Below, piece by piece: positions 46,062 to 54,790 of a stretch of DNA of 64,000 nucleotides (positions are counted from its first letter, which is position 1; each line of letters begins with the position of its first letter). Under the pieces are notes generated by a model. It saw nothing but the letters and a program-made list of their open reading frames with translations. It ran no database searches and was not told the DNA's origin. The stretch comes from Alectoria sarmentosa (lineage: Eukaryota; Ascomycota; Lecanoromycetes; Lecanorales; Parmeliaceae): assembly GCA_009733775.1 (NCBI GenBank), contig WOGZ01000045.1, positions 62,001 through 126,000 on the forward strand, in the 5' to 3' direction. The position numbers and the translations under genes are program-made.

Positions 46062-47419
46062 CTTGATGGAGGAAAGAGAAGGAGCGCACTGGCAGAGGTC
46101 TCGGTAATGTGGAGGAGTCAAAGCTTGACTGGGAATTGTGGGTCAGAGGGTGGCTTGGGGAGAGAGTGCTTTGATGTTCCCTTGGAATTTGTGGATTTTG
46201 CTTGATTGAGAGGGCATGGCGCAGAAGAGATGAGCTTTATACTCGCTCCCGGACTGGTAGCCTTGTCGTCCACGGTCACACCGCTCAATCCTAACCAGGA
46301 TGAATAATCAGGCTAGGTGAGGACAAAGCGCACATGAATCATGAGGATAGAGAGCGCGAGACATGGACACGACGGCTTGAGGTGTAAGAGCCGGTCAGCT
46401 CCATACAAGATAGAGATATAGACGTGTAATGATGAAGGATGAGTCGATGAGAGGATACGAAGAAACGGGGCGCCTGCATGGATTGGCAGCTTAAGGGAAG
46501 GAAGCTCTAGCATCTGACAGTACAGTAAAGTAGGTAGTGAGAGACGAAAAGCGGTCTACGATTTACGGATTCACGGGTCTACGGAGGACGGACATCTCTC
46601 GTGAGATCTGAACTCGGTCGCTTTTCTCCGGTCGCCGAGCTTGGAAGCTTACCCTAGCTAAGGTACGTAGGTACGTACGTACCTTAGGTAAGATACTTTA
46701 CCGTAGCTAGCTCTGAAAAGAAAGGAAAAAGAAAAGAAAAGAAAAGAGAAGAAAAAAAGTGGATCGGGTGTGATATCGAATTCCCCTTCATCTCGCTCTT
46801 TGTTATTTATTCCATCAACTTTACGTCTTTGAATTTGTCACTAGGCAAACTTGCATCTTAGTTCTCACCAATCTCATGCAATTTCCGTGCCTGAGGATCC
46901 GCATTTTTTTCCTCTAAGCGAAACCGCTAGCCCCACTGCTACTTAGGCTCTTCATGGATACTTAATCGTGGCGCCGCCACGAGGCCACTAGTCGCTTCTT
47001 GACGCACGAACATCACACGTGGATTTGAAGACCGCCAACATGTACTTTACGTGGAGCCAAACCACCTACGCTGGTATTCACTTTTCCATATTTCGGGTCA
47101 AGATGATAACGATGTACAAACACAACGCTTTTTTCAAATGTCATCATTCGAGACGACGAGCAAAACCCGCCGGCCTTCATTACCGTCGCAGACCAAAAGC
47201 TGGAAAAGTCGCGACTACTACTACTACCTACTGCTCTCATCTTTCAAAGAAGCTGAAGTTATAAACGACTATGTTGTATAAAATGATGCCGGGGATTTAG
47301 GTGGTGGTAAGGTAGGGAGAATATGAGTTTTCAGATCTCCATGTAATTTTCGTGCGTCTTTGATAATAAGCCGAGCACCACTAGAGTAGTCGCTTCGCTT
47401 CTGGGGGGGGGCTACGATT
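46062..47419. other. Long spacer with a palindrome and a GA-rich tract
   Basis: About 1.36 kb upstream of both the small ORF (minus) and the hydratase (plus). Contains the inverted repeat at 46659-46686 and an A/G-rich tract at about 46714-46760 (GAAAA-type repeats). No gene supported. Confidence 0.5.
46659..46686. repeat. Inverted repeat with GTAC-rich core
   Basis: Arms TAAGGTACGTA (46659-46669) and TACGTACCTTA (46676-46686), 11 nt perfect with a 6-nt loop. An overlapping perfect 14-nt palindrome GGTACGTACGTACC lies at 46670-46683. Confidence 0.8.
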
Positions 47420-47545
47420 ATGCCGGGGGCTCGGCCAACGCAGCTAAGAGCTCGAGCTCGAGCTCCACGACGTCCAATTCATCAACCCTCCGCTCTTCCC
47501 GTTGTGTACTTTACTTCGCCTACGAAACGGACCAATCTACACAAG

Positions 47546-48458
47546 ATGCCCACTCCACCCCTCCAAATCCCACCCCCTTCCACAGCCTTCGCCCGTCTCT
47601 CCTACCCCGCACCTCACGTCTTACTCGTTACACTCTCCCGTCCACGGCAGCTCAATTGCATCAACAGTGCCGGACATCAAGAGCTACATGAAATATGGGC
47701 CTGGATGGATGCAGAACCGTCGCTGCGTATTGGTATAGTTACAGGCGAAGGGAGAGCGTTCTGCGCTGGCGCTGATCTCAAAGGTTTTCTTTCCCCCCCC
47801 CCCGTCTCAGTCCTACCATGTCAAATGCTGAAGTGCAACAGAATGGGACCAAAGGCAGTCTTCCGGCTCCCGACCCAATCGCAGACTCAACGCTTCAGGC
47901 TTCGGCGGTCTCTCTCGCCGCCGCGGTAAGAAGCCCGTCATTGCGGCCGTCAACGGCATCGCGCACGGCGGTGGCTGCGAGATGATTGCTAATTGCGACA
48001 TCGTACTCGCTTCACCAAGCGCTCTGTTTGCACTGCCAGAGGTCAAACGCGGCGTCGTTGCGATAGCGGGTGCATTGCCCAGGCTCGCGAGGGCAGTCGG
48101 CAGGATGCGGGCCATGGAGATGGCGTTGACCGGGAGGAACGTTGGCGCCGAGGAAGCGAAGGCGTGGGGACTTTGCAATGAGGTCAGTCAGAAGGACGGA
48201 GATGGATTGGCGGTGGAGGGAGGAGTGGTGCGTTTGGCTGTCCAATGGGCGGGCGAAATTGGAAAATACTCTCCTGATAGCGTGATTGTAAGCAAGGAAG
48301 GGGTAGAATTGGGATGGGAAGGTATAGGGGTGGAAGAGGGCAGCCAGAGGTTGGTCGATGGGTTGTGGAAGAAGATTGAAGGGGGAGAGAACATGATGGA
48401 AGGCATTAGAGCATTCGTGGAGAAAAGGAACGCAAGGTGGGTGGATAGCAAGCTTTGA
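47546..48458 (+). CDS. Enoyl-CoA hydratase/isomerase (crotonase) family protein
   Basis: Crotonase-fold enzyme, probably hydrating enoyl-CoA in fatty or branched-chain acid breakdown. Exons 47546-47783 and 47842-48458 encode 284 aa; the 58-bp intron contains a C10 run and restores GADLKEWDQRQ. Motifs: VLLVTLSRPRQLNCINSAGH, GEGRAFCAGADLK (oxyanion hole), KPVIAAVNGIAHGGGCEMIA (second oxyanion Gly and a Glu), LFALPEVKRGVVAIAGALPR (second catalytic Glu) and EEAKAWGLCNEV. An earlier in-frame ATG at 47420 would add 42 residues, Arg-rich with no acidic residue (MPGARPTQLRARARAPRRPI), which could be a mitochondrial presequence. Both ATGs have A at -3, so the start is undecided. Confidence 0.9.
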
Positions 48459-48888
48459 GATCCGTATACATGATAGTCTTTTATGATGTAACGAACGGTT
48501 CCTGAAATCGCCTTAGTCTAAGCCAGTATCTGACCTCCGCTGAAATTTCGTGTCCGCGATCTCGCTTGCATATTCTGGTCAGGCTAGCCTGGTGAGTGGA
48601 GCAACTTCGCGTGGTTTGGAAAGATGGCGCTCCAGCTTCCGTGGAGAATACTGGGGAGACGGAACTTGAGTCTCAAGCGGAGAGACTTTATGCAACCCGA
48701 CCAAATGGTAAAGTAGAGTGAGTGCAAGCGTTTGGGTGCTGGTGACGTCCAAAAGCTTCGTTTCCTCTGAGCAACTCATGTTTCGGCATAACTCATCCTG
48801 TCCGAGGCAAGTGCATATTGCCATAAGCCAGTATGGTACCGTCAGAAAAAATGTTGCTGACGATTAATGAACTCTGCTCTGAGGGAGC
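48459..48888. other. Convergent spacer; no gene seen
   Basis: 430 bp between the hydratase stop and the phosphatase stop; only short ORFs. Confidence 0.5.
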
Positions 48889-49485
48889 TCAGTAGTAATC
48901 GATCCAGATGTCTGGAGCATAGGCTTCAGTCAACCTCTCATCCTTGCCGTACTTTTCCTGCCACCCGACGAAGCCTTTGTCCAGCACGTAGACTTCTTGC
49001 TCTTTCGGCTTTGGAGCAGATGCTTTCAGGATAGACTCATTCTTGACCCCAGTCTCTGGTGCGTCAAGCGCTTTCTCGATCTCCTCTTTGACTTCTTGCT
49101 CTTTGGACGCTGGAGTGGACACCTTTTGTACAGATCCGTTCTTGATTCCAATTGCTGATGGGCCAGTCTCTTTATCCATGGTTCCCTTTTTCAACTTGCT
49201 ATCTCTTTCCCTCATGTACCTCAAGGTTGCAGCGGGTCCTCGCTGCTGACTCAAAGCGCAGTGGAAAACCACAATCTCCTTTCCGGCCATGGTTCGTACA
49301 ATTTCGGGGATCCGGTGATCCAAAGATGAAGATGGAACATGGATAGATGAGTTTATGTGGCCGCCCACATGGTCGTCGTCACGTACGTCTATAACGGCAA
49401 CCGTGGACGCGTCAGGAGAGAGGAGAAGAGACGATAGTTGTTCGCGCGACATGCGCCTTAGCGTTGCCATGGTTTCCATTGACAT
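48889..49485 (-). CDS. Rhodanese/Cdc25-like phosphatase (Ych1/Ibp1/Acr2 type)
   Basis: Single rhodanese-fold domain with a CX5R loop, as in small Cdc25-like phosphatases and arsenate reductases. Protein of 198 aa from ATG 49485 (MSMETMATLRRMSREQL). Domain blocks: VAVIDVRDDDHVGGHINSSI, HVPSSSL, and the active loop VVFHCALSQQRGPAATLRYM (C-ALSQQ-R). Between this loop and the C-terminal helix (YVLDKGFVGWQEKYGKDERL) lies an extra acidic segment made of two copies of a unit like IKNGSVQKVSTPASKEQEV. An earlier non-ATG extension to 49569 begins right after an acceptor-like CATCTAG, suggesting a 5' UTR intron or short upstream exon. Substrate (phosphotyrosine, arsenate) cannot be told from sequence. 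Confidence 0.85.
   Translation of the reverse strand: MSMETMATLRRMSREQLSSLLLSPDASTVAVIDVRDDDHVGGHINSSIHVPSSSLDHRIPEIVRTMAGKEIVVFHCALSQQRGPAATLRYMRERDSKLKKGTMDKETGPSAIGIKNGSVQKVSTPASKEQEVKEEIEKALDAPETGVKNESILKASAPKPKEQEVYVLDKGFVGWQEKYGKDERLTEAYAPDIWIDYY
48991..49150 (-). repeat. Internal tandem repeat in the phosphatase gene
   Basis: Two imperfect ~60-bp copies (about 48991-49050 and 49091-49150), each starting ACTTCTTGCTCTTT on the plus strand, 100 bp apart. In the protein they read GIKNGSVQKVSTPASKEQEV and GVKNESILKASAPKPKEQEV. Confidence 0.8.
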
Positions 49486-49864
49486 GTTGTTGGTCTGTGT
49501 AATTGACGTGTGTAGTGGGTTCAAAGTTCTGGGCTCTGCGACTGCTTTTGGTGTCCTAGATGAAAACAAGATTGTGTCAAGATGTTAGGAGACATGTCGA
49601 GGAGGTCAACCTCAATAGATGTGAGACTCAGAGAGGCTTGGCCGATTTCGGTAGATCCCCCGGCCCCACACTACCGGCAGTATCACGTGACTTCGCAAGC
49701 TTTCTCTGGCGCGGTCTGATTACTCTAGCTTGGCATGCCAAGACCGCGTAAATTTCCCTTTCGCCAGACCTGCCCCACGAAGTTTCTGTCGACCACTATC
49801 GATCAAATGTGCGCCTCTTCGTGAAGCCAGGCTCGCAGACATCAAATACACCTGCTCAGCAACC
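49486..49864. promoter_or_regulatory. Divergent promoter phosphatase / NOG1 with E-box
   Basis: 379 bp between start codons. A perfect palindromic CACGTG lies at 49684-49689 (context TATCACGTGACTT), the binding site class of Cbf1/USF-type bHLH factors. Whether it acts on either gene is inference. Confidence 0.55.
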
Positions 49865-52090
49865 ATGAAGACGACATGGAAGGAAATTCCGCCTGTGCCT
49901 ACAAGCCAGGAGTTCTTAGATGTGGTCTTGAGTCGCACACAAAGGCGCTTACCTACTCAGATCCGCAGTGGCTTTCAAATCTCCAGGATAAGAAACTTCT
50001 ACACACGCAAGGTCAAATACACTCAAGAGACTTTCACTGAAAAGCTGTCTCTGATTCTCGGTCCGTCGCGTACTTTTGAACTTTGGTGGTGATACATATC
50101 CTGACGAAAAGCAGAGGGGTTTCCCCGTCTTCAAGACATACATCCTTTCCACAAAGATCTGTTGAATACGCTCTATGATGCCGACCATTTTAGGATAGCC
50201 CTTGGACAGCTCTCGACCGCTAAACACCTGATTGAAACTGTCTCTCGAGATTATGTCCGTCTCCTGAAATACGCGCAGTCGCTCTTCCAATGCAAGCAAC
50301 TCAAGCGCGCAGCCCTCGGCCGCATGGCTACGATATGCCGGAGGCTGAAAGACCCTCTCGTGTACCTCGAGCAAGTGCGCCAACACTTGTCACGTTTGCC
50401 AGCCATCGATCCCAATACGCGCACCCTCTTGATCTGTGGGTACCCTAACGTTGGCAAGTCAAGCTTTCTTCGCAGCGTTTCAAGAGCGGTATGTACATTT
50501 CGGAACGAATAATTTCCATTCCGAACCACTTTTCGAGTAGCGAAATGATAACCGGGAGCAAAAGGCTCTTAGTACTCTTCGAGCTCTCTCAATGCTCGGC
50601 CCGCTGCCTTGAAGAAGGAACGCTGACTCCGAAATCATCATAGGATGTGGATGTACAACCTTATGCTTTCACGACAAAATCGCTCTTTGTGGGCCACTTC
50701 GACTACAAGTACCTTCGCTTCCAGGCAATTGACACTCCCGGTATTCTTGACCATCCGCTCGAGGAGATGAATACCATAGAGATGCAGTCCATAACCGCAA
50801 TTGCCCATCTACGCTCCGCTATATTATATTTCATGGACTTGTCTGAGCAATGCGGATATTCAGTGAATGCACAGATCCAACTGTTCCACAGCATAAAACC
50901 GTTGTTCGCCAACAAACTTGTCTTCGTGGTTATCAACAAGATCGATATCATGAAGCCAGAGGATCTCGACACCGAAACAAAAGCCATGCTGGATTCCATG
51001 TTGAAGTCCGGGGAGGTAGAATTATTGCAACTATCATGTACGACAACGGAAGGAGTGACAGAGGTGAAGAACGCTGCATGCGAACGGCTCATCGCAGACC
51101 GTGTAGCGCAGAAGCTCAAAGCTGGAACGAACAGCAGCGGTTCAGTCGGCGGAAGATTAGGCGATGTACTCACCCGTATCCACGTCGCTCAACCACTCGG
51201 TGGAATATTGCGAGAAGCATATATCCCAGATGCGGTCAAGAAGCTCCGCAAATTCTCCAAAGACGATCCAGACCGCAGACGTCTCGCCCGCGACGTCGAA
51301 GAAGAAAACGGCGGCGCAGGCGTCTACAACATTAACCTCAAAGACCAGTACAAGCTGGATGACGAAGACTGGAGATATGACCGTGTCCCTGAAGTCTTCG
51401 ACGGCAAGAATGTTTATGACTTCATCGATCCCGATATCGAAACCAAGCTCGCTGCTCTTGAGGAGGAAGAGGAGAAGCTAGAATCAAAGGGCTACTACGA
51501 TTCAGACGAAGATGTCGAAGACGCCGACGAAGCTGATATTCGCATGAAGGCGGAGCTGATACGTGAGAAACGGGAGGAAATCAGGAACGAAGCCCGCATG
51601 AGGAAGTCCCTCAAAAACCGCGCTCTGATTCCCCGTCGCTCACTGCCCAAGAAGCTTTCAGTGATGGAAGATTCTCTCGACAAACTCGGCTTTGACACCA
51701 CCGCCATCTCCGCACGCGCTCGTTCGCGATCGCGCGGCCGCAGCGCACTGAGGAGTCGGACAGGCACTGAAGACGCCATGGACGTGGACTCGCCAATGAG
51801 CAACGTAGATGCGCTGAGGGCGAAGAGCAGAGCCAGGAGTCAGAGCAACAGGAGGGACGACGGTGTGACGAATGAAGCGGCGAGGAGCAAGGCGGAGCGG
51901 TTGAACAAGCTGGGTCAGAAGAAGATGAACAGGATGGCGAGGCAGGGAGAGGCGGACAGGCACACTACGGCTGCGTTGCCGAAGCATTTGGTGAGTCTTT
52001 TCTTCGACTTGTCTGATTTCGATGTTGGGTTCGCTAATGCCGGGATAGTTCTCTGGAAAACGTGGTATGGGCAAGACGCAACGGAGGTAG
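49865..52090 (+). CDS. NOG1: NOG1, nucleolar GTP-binding protein of 60S assembly
   Basis: Essential GTPase of pre-60S ribosomal particles. Exons 49865-50060, 50115-50488, 50644-51990 and 52049-52090 encode 652 aa with exact closure. Start MKTTWKEIPPVPTSQEFLDV; N-terminal helical domain ILEGFPRLQDIHPFHKDLLN; G1 GYPNVGKSS; G3 DTPG (AIDTPGILDHPLEEMN); G4 NKID (VVINKIDIMKPEDL). The C-terminus is charged, with GVYNINLKDQYKLDDEDWRY, Arg/Ser repeats, and the tiny last exon FSGKRGMGKTQRR, a Nog1 hallmark. Intron 1 uses an unusual GTCCGT donor and ends at CAG 50114. Intron 2 (155 bp), directly after the P-loop helix (FLRSVSRA), is the introner-like copy B. Confidence 0.96.
50489..50643 (+). repeat. 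Introner-like intron copy B (in NOG1)
   Basis: 155-bp GT-AG intron at phase 0 in the GTPase domain. Contains the 17-nt block GGAGCAAAAGGCTCTTA (50555-50571) identical to the YwbE-like gene's intron, and follows it through most of its 3' 90 bases (TGCTCGG, TGCCTTGAA, CTCCGAAATC). Confidence 0.85.
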
Positions 52091-52295
52091 TGAGACGGTG
52101 CTTGATGGTTCCATGGTGTCGATGAGGAGAAGATAGATTTACGATAGAAGGCCGACGGAAGCAGCTTGATGAACAGCATCCTGAGTCGGGCATTCGATCT
52201 GCCAGACCCCACAATTAGGTATTGATATCAAACGTGGACGGTTGAACATTCAAGCTTGCCTGCTACGGCGCTTTTCCTCTTTAGAAAGCATCAAG

Positions 52296-54206
52296 CTACC
52301 TCGTCTTATAAACGCACGGTTTCAGCACCCGATTTTCATCCATCTCTTCCGTCTCCTCATCCACAAACTTCGTCTTTGCATACATCTTACCTTTCCCCAT
52401 GCTTCCATTCCTCTCTTGGGCATTCCTCTCATCACCGCCCTTCTCCCCTCTAGCACCGAGGAGCTTTGCAAACCTCATCCTGACAAACATTTTGTTGGCC
52501 ATATCCGGCTCCCCTTTCAATATCAGCCCCCGCTTCCTGAACACCTCAACAAAAGCACTGACGTCCGTCTCATCTTTCCCGCCCTTGATCTTCGCATCCT
52601 CCAACTCCTCCAAGGTAATTGCCTCATCTTCCTCTTCACCGTCCGCGTTCTTACCCTTATCAGTACTCTTCTTCCTCCTCCCAATTCCACCCCCTACTTT
52701 TTTCTTCGCCCCGGGTCTCGCGAACCGGCTCTTAATCTCCGCAACCCATACCTCCCCACCTCCCCTAACAATCCTCGCACATTCGCCCACTACATCCACC
52801 CAATTGGTGCCCATGAGACTTAGACAGCAGATGGCTATATCCACGGTAGCATCTTTGACCCCAGCAGCAGAGAGTTTACTGATATCCGCTACGGTGATGA
52901 GGTGGGCGTTGGGTGTATCGCCTTTGGCTAGATCAAAGGAAAGGAGCTTGAGGCTGAGAGACTTTGCACGAGGGTGGAGAGAGCCAGCGAGTGTTGCGTC
53001 TCCGCAGCCGAGATCCACGATTGCGCAAACACCATTCCGAGACCGAGGGAGAGGATCCACTTTCTCTCCTTCTTGGATAGTAGTCGCACCAGCTGTAGCA
53101 TCTCCGACACTACCTTTCGGCTTCTTCCCCATCTTCTGCTCCCGCCAAAGCTTCTTCTGACTCGGCATCGAGGTCCTGCTCCTGGTTTTGATATCTTCGA
53201 TGAAACCCTCGACCGGATTCTGCGGCCACACAGCCACTTGTGCACGAAAGCCAGCGTGGTAGGAGACGTAGTTTTGAGGCGAGTCATTGAAGAGACGCAT
53301 GGCTTGGTCTGAAGGACTGGTGTAAAGGGTCTGGTTGAGGTATCGGAAGCGGGCAGAGGTGAGCTTGGCGGCCATGCGTTGCTGGAGGGGGGTTAGGTTG
53401 GTGGATGGAAGAGAAGGGGCTTTGGTCTCGGTAGTGTGTGGACCCGTTGAGGGTTTGGGCGTTTTTGGTCGCTTTGGAAGTCTTGTGGAATTAATCAACG
53501 TGGGTTCTTGCAGTGTACCAGGAGCTCTCGAAGACTCAGAGGACTTCACAGTCTGAATGGAATCTTTGGGAGCGGTCTCGGTAGGATGACTCGAGACAGC
53601 CTCGGGGCGAATGGGTGGTAGTGTGCCATTGGCTTGGAGGAGGGCTCTCTCTTCGCTCTTCTTCAAGGCTTTGGCCTTACGTTGCTCATATTTTGATTTC
53701 CCATTCTCGACCTCACCTTTCTCTTTGAGGAGAGGTGGTGAAGCCTCTGCAGCATCTCCATGATCGTTGGCCTGGACAAGGGCAGCTGGCTTATTCTCCT
53801 TTGCTTTTCTCTTTTTCCTCTTGCGGGGAGCCTCCTCCTCTATTATCCCAGCAAAATTCTCTTCCTCAAAGAAGCCCTCAGAGCCGTCTCCATGGACATC
53901 CTCAATTTCCTCCAAAGCATCATCCTTTTCCTCGTTGCTTTGCTTGCTTTTCTTTCCTTCTTTCTTTGGTCCAGGTTGACCCGAGCTTTTCTCCTCTATA
54001 TACTTCCTCCAAAGATCCCCAAGATTCTCTTCGGTGACCTCAACGGCATTGCTTAAGCCAAGGCCCCGTTTGCGCTTTCTCGACTTCTTCTTGTCCCTGA
54101 AGTTGGGCTGATGAGGCTTGTGCCCCGTCGCAGCCTTGGACGTCTGTGGTTCTGTCTGAGCTTTAAGGGTGCCGGCAGAGATGGACCAGCCTGGGACGGC
54201 GAACAT
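52296..54206 (-). CDS. RRP8: RRP8, 25S rRNA adenine-N1 methyltransferase
   Basis: Nucleolar SAM-dependent methyltransferase making m1A in helix 25.1 of large-subunit rRNA and acting in early cleavage. Single exon of 636 aa from ATG 54206 (MFAVPGWSISAGTLKAQ). A long Lys/Glu-rich N-terminal extension with KKKSRKRKRGLGL fits nucleolar targeting. The catalytic domain holds LTPLQQRMAAKLTSARFRYL, NQTLYTSPSDQAMRLF, FHAGF-like YVSYHAGFRAQV, WPQNPVEGFIEDI, SAM motif I AIVDLGCGDATLAG, LLSFDLAKGDTPNAHLITVA, DIAICCLSLMGTNWVDVVGE and an inserted Lys-rich loop (GAKKKVGGGIGRRKKS). Convergent with NOG1, 205 bp apart. Confidence 0.95.
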   Translation of the reverse strand: MFAVPGWSISAGTLKAQTEPQTSKAATGHKPHQPNFRDKKKSRKRKRGLGLSNAVEVTEENLGDLWRKYIEEKSSGQPGPKKEGKKSKQSNEEKDDALEEIEDVHGDGSEGFFEEENFAGIIEEEAPRKRKKRKAKENKPAALVQANDHGDAAEASPPLLKEKGEVENGKSKYEQRKAKALKKSEERALLQANGTLPPIRPEAVSSHPTETAPKDSIQTVKSSESSRAPGTLQEPTLINSTRLPKRPKTPKPSTGPHTTETKAPSLPSTNLTPLQQRMAAKLTSARFRYLNQTLYTSPSDQAMRLFNDSPQNYVSYHAGFRAQVAVWPQNPVEGFIEDIKTRSRTSMPSQKKLWREQKMGKKPKGSVGDATAGATTIQEGEKVDPLPRSRNGVCAIVDLGCGDATLAGSLHPRAKSLSLKLLSFDLAKGDTPNAHLITVADISKLSAAGVKDATVDIAICCLSLMGTNWVDVVGECARIVRGGGEVWVAEIKSRFARPGAKKKVGGGIGRRKKSTDKGKNADGEEEDEAITLEELEDAKIKGGKDETDVSAFVEVFRKRGLILKGEPDMANKMFVRMRFAKLLGARGEKGGDERNAQERNGSMGKGKMYAKTKFVDEETEEMDENRVLKPCVYKTR

Positions 54207-54790
54207 GGTCGTAACATCGAAAGAATAAAATTAGTGAAATTTTGAACTAATTGATTTCTACGGGGTTAAGACAAGTTTAATTCCGCTTTCAACATTCATT
54301 TGATTGTTTCAATGCGATGCTATCAGAAATTTCAACTTGAATCTGTGAGGATGAGCCAGAGTAGGTACTGACAAGTTACATCTCAAACGACTGAAATGTC
54401 GAGTGATGCCGTGTTTTCAAATAAGTGACTATCTACCTATCTGCCCTTCTCCTCCCGTCGGAAGAAAATGTAAACAATAGATTATGCTGACTCGCTCTAC
54501 CTTTGCCAGTCACGAAACTCGTTGAGAGATTTCGTCGGATACAGCCGATGCTTGTACCAAAATTCGTCACTCGTGATATCGTTGAGATATGGTCATGCTT
54601 TTCGAGCCTCCTCTACAGAGAAGGTAAGGATGCCTGTGGATGTTGAATGCTTCGTAGAATGCTGCGGGAACGCCTCGCTATGCTGTCATATGCTATACTT
54701 CATTGTTGAGAATACATAGTCAAAACGGACGAAACTTTGAGAAGGGATATGTTGAATTTGGTAGGTGGTGAGTATATGTGACGTCGATTT
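54207..54790. other. Spacer between RRP8 and MTHFR; no gene seen
   Basis: 584 bp, both genes on the minus strand, so it holds the RRP8 promoter and the MTHFR 3' end. Confidence 0.5.

Noticed and set aside
47784..47841. C10 homopolymer in the hydratase intron as a sequencing error
   Set aside because: It lies inside a well-supported intron, so its length does not affect the frame.
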